Shown piece by piece: positions 10,200-21,829 of a stretch of DNA of 64,000 nt (position 1 is its first letter; each line of letters opens with the position of its first letter). Below the pieces are notes generated by a model. The model saw only the letters and a list, made by a program, of their open reading frames with translations. It was not told where the DNA came from and did not search any database. Position numbers and translations under genes: made by a program. Source of the stretch: Limnanthes douglasii subsp. nivea (Eukaryota > Streptophyta > Magnoliopsida > Brassicales > Limnanthaceae); assembly GCA_036936605.1 (NCBI GenBank), contig JAUPFV010000004.1, positions 285,490,009-285,554,008 on the forward strand, in the 5' to 3' direction.

Positions 10200-13010
10200 A
10201 TAAATTTAATCTATGGAGAATTAAGATTAAAGCTTACATGGTACATAAGAGATTAGTTGGTGCCATTGATGATAAATCTACAAAGGTTGACGTCGTGGTA
10301 CTATCTATAGCTCATAATGCCTTCATTTTAAGCTTGAGAGATGAAGTGGTGTGTGAGGTATCTAAAGATCCTACCGCACTAGGGATTTGGAATTGGCTAG
10401 AGTAAATTTACATGAAGAAATCCTTAGCAAAGAAATTTTATCTTAAGAAACATATGTACAAGCTATCTATAAATGTTACAAAGAGATCTGAAGACACATA
10501 GATGACTACATCATAATCATATTTAACCTGAATACAGTTTGCGTCAAGGTGGAGGATAAGAATCAAATAATCATCCTCTTAACTTCTCTGTCAAAGGTGT
10601 ATAAGTAGTTATTGGACATCATCATGTACATAAGTCGTCCCTTACTATATATGATGTAAAGAGCTCATTACAATCAAAAGGATCTTCAAATGAAGGTCAT
10701 TCTAAAACATGATTTTGATGGTCACATAATGAGTGTGAAGGGAAGACCAATAAAAACATATTCAAGCAAGAAGAGAAGAAACTCGTTGTTTAAGTCTAGA
10801 GGGCTTGTGATTGTTTTTAAATAATATGTTGGACATGTAAGAAGAAAAGATATATTAGTGGGAACTACCCAGATAAATGAAAATGCAACAATAATCTGAG
10901 AACCGAAGTCGGAGATGTTGTAATGGTATCAGATGATTGTGAGTTGGTTGATGATTTAATAGTTGTTTCTTATTGCATGTAAAATGATAAATATTTTTTG
11001 GATTTGGGCTCATTGTTTCACATGACTTCCAATAAATATTAATTTGAAAACCTATATTTGTTTAAATATGGAAAGTTCATTATAGGGAATAATGAATAAT
11101 GTGTTATAAAATGGATAGGAATTGATGACTCAAGTTGTATACAATACTTAAGAGATTTATTAACAAAGTGAGATACATACCCGAAATTGAACAAAACCTT
11201 TTTTTTATATTGGGAAGCTATATGAGGAAAGGTTTACATACAGAGTTGGCGACGACTGCAGGGCCCACTAGTTATTATAAAATGTTGTAGGACTAATGAA
11301 GTTCTATTTCTTAGAGGATTTATAACGATAAGGATGTGTCTAGTATAGATAATGATTCAAGCAGGTTATGGCATCCTCGGCTAGGAAATCTGAGTGAAAA
11401 ATACCTTAATGAACTCAAAAATCATGGGTTGTTTCGATGGTAGCACTGTTTAAAAGTTAAGATTTTGTGAAAGTTATATGCTGGGTAAAAATAAGAGGGT
11501 TAAGTTTCTTCCTAACAAGCATACAGGCGATGGTGTCCTTGAGTATGTTCATTCAGATATTTGGGGTACGACATGGGGACCTACTATAGGTGGTGCAAGG
11601 AAATCGATATCGTTGATAGACGAATTCCAGAAAAGTATGGGTTTGTACTTATGAAGACAAAATATGAAATATTCGATGCGTTTAGAAGAATTTTTTAGAC
11701 AATCATACATAAATTATTTTGAAGAAACTTCAAAATAATAATGGGCTGGAATATGTGAACAAAGATTTCACTAGATATTGTGTAAATCTTGACACTGCTA
11801 GACACCATACAGTGAGCGAGACTCCCCAACAAATGGGTTTGCTAAAAAAATGAATTGAAACTTACTAGAAATGGTTAGGTCTATGCTACAAACAACTGAA
11901 ATACTCTTAAGTTTATATGGAGAAACTGTGACAACAATTGCCTATATAATCAAAATGAGTCCATCTACGGCTCTCAAGTTTCTTTTTCCTAAAAAGGCAT
12001 GGACTAGAGAGAAACCTAAGCTAAAACAATTGAGAGTGTTTGGATGTGCTATCTATGAACATGTGAAACAAGATTAACTTTGACCAACAACATCAAAAAA
12101 ATTATTTCTTGGCTATCTAGAATGAGTAAATGATATAGGTTTGAGTGCCTTGAAAATATACATCAAAAGGATTTCATAAGCATGGAAATAGTTTTCAACA
12201 AAGGATGACATCCCATTAAAGAATGTGATGGAAACCCGACTTAGTACTACTAAAAAGATATATGAAGTTAATGATGAGTCTGATCAAGAGAGTAAAGTTT
12301 TGGATGCTTCTGTCAAATATGATTTGAGGCCTAGTATAGCTTCGGCTCAGGTAGATAAAGTTAAGCCATTGCATGTGGCCAAAGATGACAATGGGTCTGG
12401 TATTCCAAGGAATGATTTCGCTGATGTTATTAGTTTTGCTTTGTATATTGAAAAAACATGAAGATGCTCTTGAACCAAAAATCTATCATAATGATATGAA
12501 GATCATTGATCAAGAATATTTCCTTACGATCATAAAGGAAGAATTAGGATCCTTCAAGAAGATGGGCACATGGCTTTTTGTGAAGCAATCGAAGAGCCAT
12601 AATGTTGGTGGTTGGGAAATGGATATTCAAGAGGAAACTAAGTATTCATAGTGTTGGATTATCTAGATACAAGGTTAGGTTGGTGACTAAAGGATTTATG
12701 AAAATTAAAAGTGTTGATTTCAATGAGATTTTTGCATCGATTGTGAAACAAACCTCGATGAAGGTTCTATTGTTAATTATTTCCATGTTTGATCCAATTA
12801 AAACTTTCATTTGTGTCCAATTAAAACTTAGTACCACTTAAGACTCAACTGAAGTTGCAGATATACTGGAGATACATTAGGTCAATGTTATATGCAACTT
12901 TATCTATGTTATGATTTATACGAGAACTGATATTGTCTACATTGAGAATAATTATGTCTAATCTAGAAAATCACATTGGTATGAGTCAAGTAGCTCATGA
13001 GATATAGTAC
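10200..13010 (+). pseudogene. Copia-A gag-pol, heavily decayed
   Basis: Copia polyprotein relics in the expected order across many frames. The gag part has a UBN2-like segment with MKKSLAKKFYLKKHMYKLS (about 10411-10467). A protease-like FLDLGSLFHMTSNKY follows (about 10995-11040), with the catalytic Asp-Ser/Thr-Gly lost. The pre-integrase region has WHPRLGNLSEKYLNEL-like sequence (about 11370-11415). Integrase pieces are EYVHSDIWGTTWGPT (about 11541-11585) and NNGLEYVNKDF (about 11738-11770), then LRVFGCAIYEHV (about 12030-12065). Reverse transcriptase pieces lie at 12602-12800, including YKVRLVTKGF. The YVDD motif and most of RNase H are missing, so the 3' end is truncated. Confidence 0.65.
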
Positions 13011-13099
13011 AAGTAGGGTTATAGCATCTGAAACATTTTTGTATAAAAAATTCCAGTAATAAGCTAATGTTTCAAGTAGCTCATGAGATATAGTACAAT
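12986..13099 (+). repeat. Short direct duplication
   Basis: A block beginning tcaagtagctcatgagatat occurs at 12986 and again at 13072, 86 bp apart and almost unchanged. It sits at the ragged end of Copia-A. Confidence 0.7.
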
Positions 13100-13479
13100 T
13101 AGTATGTTATTTGTTTTTAACAAGATATCGATATTATAATTAACTCAATCTATATAATATTTTGATTCATAATTTCTTTATTAATCATCTATTAAGTTAT
13201 TTTTTATTTGATCTTTTATTATCTGTAAAAATTAAATTTGGTACAAACAAGTGCAATAGAGAATAAACAATCTATTTTATTTTATCAGCTATAATAATAT
13301 TAAGTTCATGGGGCTATCAAATTTCAAAATATATTTGATTTTTAGTTTATTACAATATAAGAAAACAAACCCATAATGTCTTTTTTTAAATAATATTTAT
13401 TAATTTGTTGGGTGTGTGTTTAAACAGTGGTTTGCTACTTAGTAACCAATGCGAATGACGATTTATTTGAGGAAAAATC
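13100..13479. other. AT-rich spacer between two copia relics
   Basis: No gene or repeat boundary could be supported here. Confidence 0.4.
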
Positions 13480-16330
13480 ATTTGTTGTATGTTGGTAAGA
13501 TGTATAATATCAGGATAAGAATGGTCGATGAGGATCTGACGTGTTGTCATGCTGATTAGTTGAAGGTGAATTTAATATCTCTCGGGATACTACACTCTCG
13601 TGATTGTAAGTATTATGCATAAGATGGTTTAATCAATATGATAAATGGATCGATGGTGTTTATAAAGTGAAGTTTACAAAATGGTCTTTACATTATCCAA
13701 TGGAGTGTTGTTATGGGTGATATCTCAATAACCTCCTCGCGGAGTAGCAACAAGGGTAGGGAAATCATAACCAATTATAGTATTGGTGCCCGAGCCACAT
13801 AAGTGAAAGATGATTGGTTGTTTGAAGAAAAAAATATTCTTTGAAGAGATATAAAACAGGATCATTACGATTTTATGAACACTATATCTTTGGCAAGCAA
13901 ACAATAGTGAAATTCAATAAGTCGGGTGTAAAAAAGATCAAAAGGATAATAAATTGCATTTACTAAGAACTTTGGAACCCAAACAGAACTCAATTGAAGA
14001 ATCAAGCCTGATACTACACGAGTCTGATCGATAATTATTCAATTATGATATAGGTTTAAATTTTAAAAATCGAAGATGAGGCATATTGAAACATTTTCAA
14101 ATGAAACATGATGATAAAAAAGTAAACATATAAAAAGATCAAGCGCTTTAGGATAAATAATATGATATAATTTGGTAGTAAAAAATTAAAAGAGTTCTAC
14201 GATTGTGATGAAATAGTGTTTCATTGCACGTAAAGGTTTGGTAACAAGGCACAAAACATGCTCTTATATGCAAGTGTGGGAAATAGATTTTGGGAGGAAT
14301 CTATCAATACGGCTTGTCACTTGGTAAATCATTTTCATCAATGACTATTAATTTTTATAATCTTTTTTATATTTGGTTTGGGTCGCCAACTGATTAGTGA
14401 GAGTTTTCGGTTGTTTTAAATATGCTCGTGTGAGAAATAGTGAACTTAAGATAGTAAAGAAGAGGTGCATATTTATAGGATATACTACTGAAGTGAAGAG
14501 ATATAAACTATGGTGTACAACTCTAAAGTCTCTGAGTTTACTCACCAAAAATATGTTAGGGAGTGGTCAAAGTTGGATCCATTGTGAGTATATAAACGAA
14601 ACTTGAAGTATAATCAATTGATGTTGGGTCTAATAATTTGAATGGTTTTGAGGTGAATTGAATATCATGAGGTGTAGCGTCATCATTGGATGACAAAGCC
14701 AATGATGCGCCCGAACTAGAATAACGACAGGATAACATAGCATCGAGTAAAGAAAAAAGAGATATTAGACCACAAAAAAATTATGCGAACCTAGTTACAT
14801 ATGCTATATCAGTTTCAGAACAAGTTAAGAGTAGCTATTGGGAAGCTATAGCAAGTTCAAAAATAGATTGGTAGATCAGTGTTATGTGAAAGAGATTGAA
14901 TTTCTCCATAAGAATCAAACATGGAAACTTGGTGATTTGACCAAACTTATAAGGTTGTAGGCTACAAGTGGATATTCATAAAAGGTAACCCAAACATTGA
15001 GGCACCTCAATTCAATACATGGTTGGTTAGTTAAGGTTTTACTCAAATAGAAGGAATCAAATACCATGAAGCGTTTTCACCAGCGCTGAAATATAGATTG
15101 GTTCTCGTTTTTAGTTATACTAGTTTTGCAAGACTTAAAGCTTGATCAATTGGATGTGAGATTCGCGTTTATACATTGTAGGTTGGAGAAAAAAATCTAC
15201 ATGAGACAGACAGAGGTATATATCAAATAAAAATCGAGGATACGGTTTTTATGTTAAAAATATTCACTTTATGCGTTAAAACAGTCAACTAGTAAATAGT
15301 AGGAATGATTTAATACGTTCATGGTATCAAATGAGTTAAAACAAAGTCCATATGACATATGTGTGTACAATGTACCATGTAAAAATGTTAAATAATTCTT
15401 ACGTTTATTTGTTGTTTTATGTTAGTGATATACTCATTGTTGCTTGTAGCATGTCATACATTGTGGAGATAAAGAAGTAACTTAGTGTTGAGTTTGAGAT
15501 GAAAGTTCCAATAAGAGAAAACAAAAATTGAATGGATTAAACATGTTTGATGTAAAGATAGTTAACGTCCCCTTTGTGATTCATTTCAAGTTGTCTGCAG
15601 TAGGATCGGCCAAAGATAATGATTAGTTTGAATAAATATCAAAGATTTTATACTTAAGTGCAGTTGGTAGCATCAACTATGATATGATGTTCACACATCC
15701 TGAAATATCACATGCATATAGTATGGTTGACAAGTTCATTGGATGCTCTAGGAAAGAACATCGGTATAAAATAAAATAGATGCTTTGGTATCTTAAATAT
15801 ACTGTTAATGTTGGTTTGATCTTCAACAAAACCGATTATGGTGGATCGTTAAAATATATTGCAAGATTAATAGTTGGTTTTGTTGATTCTGATTTTACAA
15901 GGACGTGGGTAAGAAATAATATATGACAAGATATGCGTTTACTCTAGTTGGGAGTGCGATCAGGTGGAAAGCACATTTATAAGGTACTATAACTTTATCT
16001 ACAATTGACGTTAAATACATGGTTGCAACACAGAAAATTAATAAGGAATATGTTGTTAGGTTTGGTGACAGATTTGAGTTTCGATTCGACTACCACAAAA
16101 TTATTTTGTGATAGTCAAAGCTTCATACACCTTACATCGAACTAGATGTACCCCAAATGTACAAATTACATATATGTCATGTATCATTGTATCTGTTATA
16201 TAATAATAAAACATTTTGGTATGAAGAGAGTGTCTACACACACAAATCAAGCGGATATAATACCAATGCAGTATATGTTCTTCAGTGTAGAGAATACCTA
16301 AACTGTATTTGGTAAGTCCAATGAAGATGA
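13480..16330 (+). pseudogene. Copia-B pol, decayed and 5'-truncated
   Basis: Begins inside the pre-integrase region with a NLISLGILHSRDCKYYA-like segment (about 13570-13620) and lacks gag. Further pieces in order are integrase C-terminal FWEESINTACHLVN (about 14290-14330) and RVFGCFKYARVRNSELK (14400-14450). Reverse transcriptase relics include KYHEAFSPALKYR (about 15061-15100), DQLDVRFAFIHCRLEKKIYM (about 15147-15205) and a degraded LCSDILIVA where YVDD should be (about 15420-15445). The RNase H region has SAVGSINYDMMFTHPEISHA (about 15659-15718). Stops and frameshifts occur roughly every 50-150 bp. Confidence 0.65.
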
Positions 16331-16384
16331 GTTAATTTTTTAATAATTAATAAATGATATTCATCTAAAGAGGAAGATTTTTTA

Positions 16385-16730
16385 GAATAAGTTGAATAGC
16401 CATGAGGCTTTTAGGATTGGTCATATAATGGTTACTTTTGTGTATATGATGATTCTTATGTCCATGTTTATTCTGTTTAATAGTCAGGCTATTGGGCCCA
16501 TGAGGTCAATTATATGGAAAATCGTTATATGGTTTCTTTTAAATATCTTATAAATAGACTCATAGGGTTATAGAAAATATAACACTAAAATCTTTAAGTT
16601 TCTTTGAACACGGTGAAACTTTTTATTCTTTCATCGTCTATGGACGTAAACATTATTATTGAACCACGTTTAAATAATGTGTATTTTTGCTTTTTATTTT
16701 TTATGTTTTTTGTATGAGCCATTTGTGATA
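16385..16730 (+). repeat. Probable Copia-B 3' LTR
   Basis: It follows a purine-rich aaagaggaagatt tract (about 16366-16378, likely the polypurine tract) directly after the RNase H relics. It holds a TATA-like cttataaatag (about 16547-16557) and a leader-like segment. No partner LTR survives upstream, so the borders are inferred. Confidence 0.45.
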
Positions 16731-16884
16731 AATATTGCATTTTGATTTTTAAGATTTTGTTTCATTTTTTTTTTAAAATAAAAATTACATAAGATCGTAA
16801 AATTAAAATTTTAAAAAATAAATTGGTTAAATTTTGTTTCTAAATGATTGGTTGAAAACTTATCGAATTATTGACTATTTGAGG

Positions 16885-17050
16885 TAGTATACAGTTGAGA
16901 ACTTGATAAGTTCTTAATTTGCTACATTATCAAGTTGAGAAATCGTTATGTTCTTAATTATTTGCTATAATATCAACTTGAAAACTTGACAAGTTCTCAA
17001 CTACGTGATACAATAATCTAGTTGAGAATTTTAAAGTTCTCTACTAAACA
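16885..17050. repeat. Minisatellite of dyad-symmetric units
   Basis: About four degenerate units spaced 44-53 bp apart, each centred on a palindrome of the form GAGAACTT-N3-AAGTTCTC. The clearest are at about 16892-16916, 16929-16957, 16974-17002 and 17030-17050. The spacers contain ttgctaca/ttgctata. No coding function is evident. Confidence 0.65.
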
Positions 17051-17053
17051 TTA

Positions 17054-17055
<2 letters not shown>

Positions 17056-17111
<56 letters not shown>
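17056..17111. repeat. (TA)n microsatellite
   Basis: About 28 uninterrupted TA dinucleotides, between the dyad minisatellite and a 55-bp tandem duplication. Confidence 0.95.
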
Positions 17112-17114
<3 letters not shown>

Positions 17115-17221
17115 CCCTATGTAGATGACTTTTTGAGAACCATTGTTTGTCCCATATTAGTCATCGTCCCGATGTAGATGTCTTTCTAAGAACAATTATT
17201 TGTCCCATACTAGTCGTCGTT
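17112..17221. repeat. Two tandem units of about 55 bp
   Basis: The unit with tgtccc(t/g)atgtagatg ... tttgtcccata(t/c)tagtc is repeated twice with a few substitutions. Confidence 0.8.
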
Positions 17222-17392
17222 TCCAAATTTGAAGATTGTATTTATTGTGGGTTTAACATATATTTCCTCCACCATCTATTAATTTACTTAACCTTTACTC
17301 AAACTTATTATTAAATAAAAAGTTTATTGATATAAAACACAATCGTTATTTAACTTTAAAAGTATTTATGAGATTTCTTTTATTTACTTAAG

Positions 17393-18345
17393 TGCGGAGA
17401 TCGTGTTGTTCATAACTTGATTAGAATGAGCAAACAGAGTATCGTGTGGGTTGAATTCTTGAGTGTCAGATATGATATTACTACCATGTTCAAGAAGACA
17501 GATATATCTGCAATGTCTCTATGATTCAGGTGGTGCATAACTTGATTAGAATGAGCAGATGAAAGTCATCTAAGAGGAGGTTAGTCAAGCTCAAGATGAT
17601 GAAATATATTTTTGTACAACTCTATAAATCAGAAAATATGTTCTATTAGAGTGAGCATATATATTTGTTATAAATCTCTATGAATCAGGTAATTAACATT
17701 GTCACAACTTGATTAGAGTGAATGAATATACGTCAACTGAGAGGAGGCTAAAATAATATTTTGCTCGAGAGAAATATTTTTTAGGTGTGACCAAAACTTC
17801 CACATCGGTCAGACATATGAATGATCAATGGTATATATATATAAAATGGTTTGTGTGATGGAGATTGGATTGCCCATACTTATATACGAAAACGGAATAT
17901 GTATCTTCTTTATTTCTAACAAATTGTATCATAGCTCTAGGCCCTAACAAATAACCTTGTGGGTGAAATTCTCAAGTGTCGAATATGATAGACCGACCAA
18001 GTTTAAGGTGAAAGATATCTTGGTTTAGGCTCAACTAATTTGGTTTAAGATGAGAAGATGAGTTTCCATTGCCTCTATGGCTTAGGTGGTACACAACCGT
18101 GATTAGGGTGGGTGGATAAAAATCAATTGAGAAGAGGCTAAAGTAGTACTTTATTGGAGGGGAAAATTTGTTAAATGCGTCTAAAATGTCACATCGATTA
18201 GACATAAAAATGATCAATGGTATATAAATAAAAACATATCTCGACCATCATAAAACTTTTTAAAAATAGACAAAAAACAATCGTACAAATCTTGCGATCC
18301 AAAAAAAACCAATACCATACTAGCGTGGAGATCGAATTGTTTATT
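17393..18345 (+). mobile_element. Tandem TRIM: three LTR segments and two interiors
   Basis: Same family as the TRIM at 8050-8747. A remnant LTR end (gcggagatcg, about 17395) precedes interior 1. A middle LTR (about 17785-17921, with TATA-like tggtatatatatataaa) is followed by a decayed primer-binding site (17924-17936, TTGTATCATAGCT) and interior 2. The purine-rich tract ggaggggaaaat leads into a third LTR starting TGTTAAATGCG (about 18169), whose end again has catactagcgtggagatcg (about 18323). The interiors match each other, for example gggttgaattcttgagtgtc (about 17438) and gggtgaaattctcaagtgtc (about 17961). There is no coding capacity. Confidence 0.65.
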
Positions 18346-18349
18346 CTTA

Positions 18350-18690
18350 AATATAAAAAATAGTATTTTTATTCCTTAAACAAAATAAATATAATTTAAA
18401 AAAATTAAATACACCAATATACAGAATCCCCAAAATATTAAATTAGCTATTTTTTAAAAAATTCAAATGAATAATTAATCATGCATGTATACAATTTAAA
18501 AGCCACTATATTTCTACTAAACAAAAATGATTAGTGAAACCAGTAATAAAAGTTTAGGTGGACCAGTAATATAAAATAAAGCTAGAGCCAGGCTATATAT
18601 ATCCCTAGCTAGCCTATATGTATTCGGGGCCTCTATTATCCAAATCCTCCGTAATTCATATACTACCCATTTTGTTTAGATCAACTCCAT
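18350..18690. other. AT-rich intergenic DNA
   Basis: No gene or repeat that can be supported is seen between the TRIM array and the accgaa-rich element. Confidence 0.5.
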
Positions 18691-18693
18691 AAC

Positions 18694-19451
18694 CAGGGCT
18701 GTCGATGGTTCTGGAAAACCGAGTCGTTTTATGATTTTATTTTAAAAACTGAAAAAATCGAAACTCATAAAAAATCGAAACAACAAAATTGGTTCGGATC
18801 CGAATCAATAAAACTGATAAAATTTAAAAACCGAATCGATAAATCGATAAACCGATAAATCGATAGAATCGATACGGAACCGAACAATAAAATTGATAAA
18901 CCAATAAAAAAAATCGAATCAATAAAATTGTTAGATATCATTAATTTATTATCATTATTAATTTTTTATACATTATAAGTCAGAATTAATAGTTAATTAT
19001 CCATTGCGATTGACCCAATTCTACACCTTAATAAAAAAAAATCGAAATTATCTTCTAAACTTTATTCTTATGTATTTATTTATTTGAAAAAAAGTTAAAA
19101 ATTAAATTTTAATTAAATTTAATTATTTTAAATGAACCAGATTGAACCGACAACGGACCGAACCGAAACTGGACAGAACCGAAAAAGATCGAAATGGAAC
19201 CGGACCAAATCGAAATGAGAACCGAATTGAATCGGACTGGACCGGACTGGACCGGACCGAAAATTTAACGGTCTAGTCCGGTTCCAAAATATAGATTTGA
19301 AAATTTAGTGGTCCGATCCGATCCGAACCAAAAACTTAACGGTCCAGTCCGGTTCTAAAATATAGATTTAAAAATTTAGTGATCCGAACCGATAAGCTTA
19401 ACCGGCCGATCCGGTTCCGACGAATCCCAACCGAACACGACCGGTAAACAC
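18694..19451. mobile_element. accgaa-rich element, possibly non-autonomous hAT-like
   Basis: The interior is built of degenerate aaccgaa/gatcggac and complementary ggtccggttcc units with no ORF. The 7-mer CCATAAC lies immediately outside both ends (18687-18693 and 19452-19458), and extending by one base gives TCCATAAC versus CCCATAAC. An 8-bp target duplication and a CAGGG start are hAT characters. The two termini pair only loosely, so assignment to hAT is tentative; the alternative is a simple degenerate repeat. Confidence 0.45.
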
Positions 19452-19565
19452 CCATAACTTTTACTCTTTTTTCCGTACACGTTTAATAGTTTTGTAATTA
19501 GTAAACATATTCAAAAAATTTATCTATCTCACCAACTTTTTTGTGGGTAACATCTTAACGTACGA

Positions 19566-19591
19566 AGGAGATAAATTTGTCTGCAAGTTAA
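19566..19591 (-). other. Relic of a GDU upstream region
   Basis: A stretch matching gaaggagataaatttgtctg also occurs about 220-280 bp upstream of both GDU start codons (about 20247 and 29836). Here it sits downstream of GDU copy 1, in the same orientation, as expected if the upstream region of a third, deleted tandem copy began here. Confidence 0.4.
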
Positions 19592-19730
19592 ACAAATTGC
19601 CCACCAAATCAAGAACATTTTTAGAGGATAAACAAACTAATAACAACTAACAAAAAAAGAGAGCCATTACTCTACATATCATTAAGCGAATATTACATTG
19701 ATATACATATGTAAATATACTAATGACTAA

Positions 19731-20030
19731 TTAACTAGTATTAGACACAAGCTTAGCCAAGTAAGTAGGATTATCATCACCAGCCATAATCACAACAACC
19801 TTTGGTTCCATCTCCAACTTCACCTCCATTTTAGTTTCATTCTTTCCATCATTTTCCTCACGACTCGAATCCTCCGGCGAACATTTCGGGAACGAACAAG
19901 CAAGGATCAAAAGAGAAACAGTGATCAACCCTAACATGATTGCTAATCCACCAAACAGATAAGGAATCGGAGAATTCCAGTCCTTGAATCCACCATCAAC
20001 TGCCGTAGTCGAGTTGTATATTTCTCTCAT
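19731..20030 (-). CDS. GLUTAMINE DUMPER-like protein, copy 1
   Basis: 99-residue single-pass membrane protein of the plant-specific GDU family. In Arabidopsis these proteins promote amino-acid (notably glutamine) export and work with the RING ubiquitin ligase LOG2. A short extracellular N-terminus is followed by one hydrophobic segment at residues about 23-46 starting IPYLFGGLAIMLGL, then a basic/acidic cytosolic tail. The diagnostic VIMAG motif is intact at residues 80-84 (VIMAGDDNPTYLAK). The reading frame is open 44 codons further upstream, but the start at 20030 is chosen because copy 2 begins with the same MREIYNST and a TATA box lies about 55 bp upstream of it. No intron, as usual for the family. 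It is shorter than Arabidopsis GDU1 (about 150-160 residues) but close to the short members. Confidence 0.88.
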   Translation of the reverse strand: MREIYNSTTAVDGGFKDWNSPIPYLFGGLAIMLGLITVSLLILACSFPKCSPEDSSREENDGKNETKMEVKLEMEPKVVVIMAGDDNPTYLAKLVSNTS

Positions 20031-20083
20031 TTTTTCTAAAGGAGTTGTTTTTTGTTGTTGATGGATTTGATTAGTAATGTTGG

Positions 20084-20093
20084 TATTTATAAA
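20084..20093 (-). promoter_or_regulatory. TATA box of GDU copy 1
   Basis: The minus strand reads TTTATAAATA about 55 bp upstream of the ATG. It is conserved at the same place in copy 2 (29635-29644), in a block where the flanking sequence is also shared. Confidence 0.65.
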
Positions 20094-20531
20094 CCAAAAG
20101 CATAATACCTTGGACAGTGTTTGGATTAGGACAAAGATATATTTTGAAAGATTTTGATACAAAATTGTTGTTTGGTGTTTTTAAAGAGAAAAAGTGATTC
20201 TTTCTTGTGTTCTACTGATACTTTGAGGTAGGGTCTTACTTTTGTAAAGGAGATAGATTTGTCTGCAAGTATTTTGCAACTAAAGAGTATGTAAATTAGG
20301 TTTACTACCATCACTCTATTTAAGAAGGTGGATGGTATTGTTTTGCTAAACATCACCCCTAGTCTCCATATTTAGCATCTATTTCAAACTACTTTTTTTT
20401 CGTTTATTTTTTTTTTGTTTTCTAAAGGTTCTCATGTTTAATTTTTTTTGTATATTTAAGTATTAGTAGGTCATGTGACAGTTCAAACAGTAGATTTTCG
20501 CATAATATGTTCTCTATACTCATCGTAATCT

Positions 20532-20724
20532 TTTTTTTTTCTTTTTTCGGAGCGAATCCGCAGCCGCTACTCAGAGTGCAATGAGTGCGCACAGGGTAAA
20601 CCCTCAGTCTAACGCGATAGCCAGCAAACCAACGCCAGAAGGTAAACCATACAAGGTGACAGGCTCAGCCGAGAAAGCGTATATAGAGGGACTCGAACTC
20701 ATGACCTTTGGTCACAAATACACC
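20532..20724 (-). mobile_element. 5'-truncated tRNA-derived SINE
   Basis: The minus strand carries a polymerase III box B, AGTTCGAGTCC (complement of 20689-20699), within a tRNA-like GTCATGAGTTCGAGTCC context. A GC-richer body follows, ending in an A-rich tail (complement of the t-tract at 20532-20547). A 16-bp target duplication, ATACTCATCGYAATCT, flanks it with one mismatch (20516-20531 and 20725-20740). Box A is missing, so the 5' end is truncated. It lies within the upstream region of GDU copy 1, in a segment of about 660 bp absent from copy 2. Confidence 0.8.
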
Positions 20725-20740
20725 ATACTCATCGCAATCT

Positions 20741-21572
20741 GTTTTCAATAATACTCATTTCCTAAATTTGAATATTATTAAAAAAAAATTAGAAAACCAA
20801 ATATAAGACGAGAATCTAGGGTTTAATCTATCGTATATCAAACTTCTACCCAATCTTTAAACATTCAAAATTTTAAAAAGTAAAACCTAATAATTACTAA
20901 AAATAAAATAAAAATATAGTTAGATACGAGAAATATAAAATTAATGATGATTTTTAATTTAAAAACTATGTAAATTAGGTTAACCAACACTTCAGTTTTC
21001 TTCTGTTATTTTTGGAAACCCTACCGAATTGTGTGTTTAAGAGGTTGAGTGTATAACCCTATTGAAACGTTGCTTTAGATCTTTCTTAAAGTTTTTATAA
21101 CAACCTTAAAATACTATACATGTGATTGTTTGGTTTGGTAAATGGTGCTATCTAGACTATATTTATTTTGTATATATAAAAATGTGAATAATTTTATTTA
21201 ATTTCTTTGTTAATACAGTCTTTTTAATAAAAAATCTCAGTACAAATTAATTAATAAAATTTGTATCTAAAAAACTTACGTTTTTTTAGGTAAAACATTA
21301 CTACTGATAGAAGTAAAATGGATCTAAAACCTTGAATTACAATTCAATATGAAAAAATTATTTGAATTATACATGTTCAGTCAGTTTTTCTGATTCGGAG
21401 ATAAGTTACGTAATATGAATAAGTACAGAAAATCCAAAAGGCATGAGATGTTATACCAATTTTTTTTTTTTTTTTAATTAAATTAAATTTGATTTGAAGA
21501 GCTTAATTTTAGTTTTGTACATAATGTTGTGAATAGTTTGTAATTGAAAACGCGAATTAAAATGATAGAGAG
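20741..21572. other. Distal upstream region of GDU copy 1
   Basis: Mostly AT-rich. The part at about 20985-21180 matches the upstream region of copy 2 (about 29920-30090), including ttgctttagatctttctta. This shows the gene duplication extended at least 1 kb upstream. No ORF is recognised. Confidence 0.55.
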
Positions 21573-21796
21573 TAAAGGTTATGGCCTAAGAACATATCTC
21601 AAATAGTTGGAAATTTGTGAAAAGTTGGTGGGAGATAAGAATTTAGAATAAATACCTATGTAAAACTCTTCATGTTATTTTAATCATCTTTATTTTCTTG
21701 TGTTTAGGTAACCGTAGTTTTTTATATTTGTAGCCATATCCAACAAACTATTTAATTATCTTTACAACTGCCTAACTAATTTAAAAGCTTCAAACA
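21573..21796 (-). repeat. Copia-C 3' LTR
   Basis: Begins TGTTTGAAGC on the minus strand and aligns with the 5' LTR at 24992-25242, with indels and substitutions. Confidence 0.7.
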
Positions 21797-21829
21797 TTCA
21801 TCCGCTTAGACTTTTAATTTGGATCAATT

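Noticed and set aside
20689..20724. Functional tRNA gene
   Set aside because: Only box B and a partial T-arm are present; the tail and target duplication identify a SINE.
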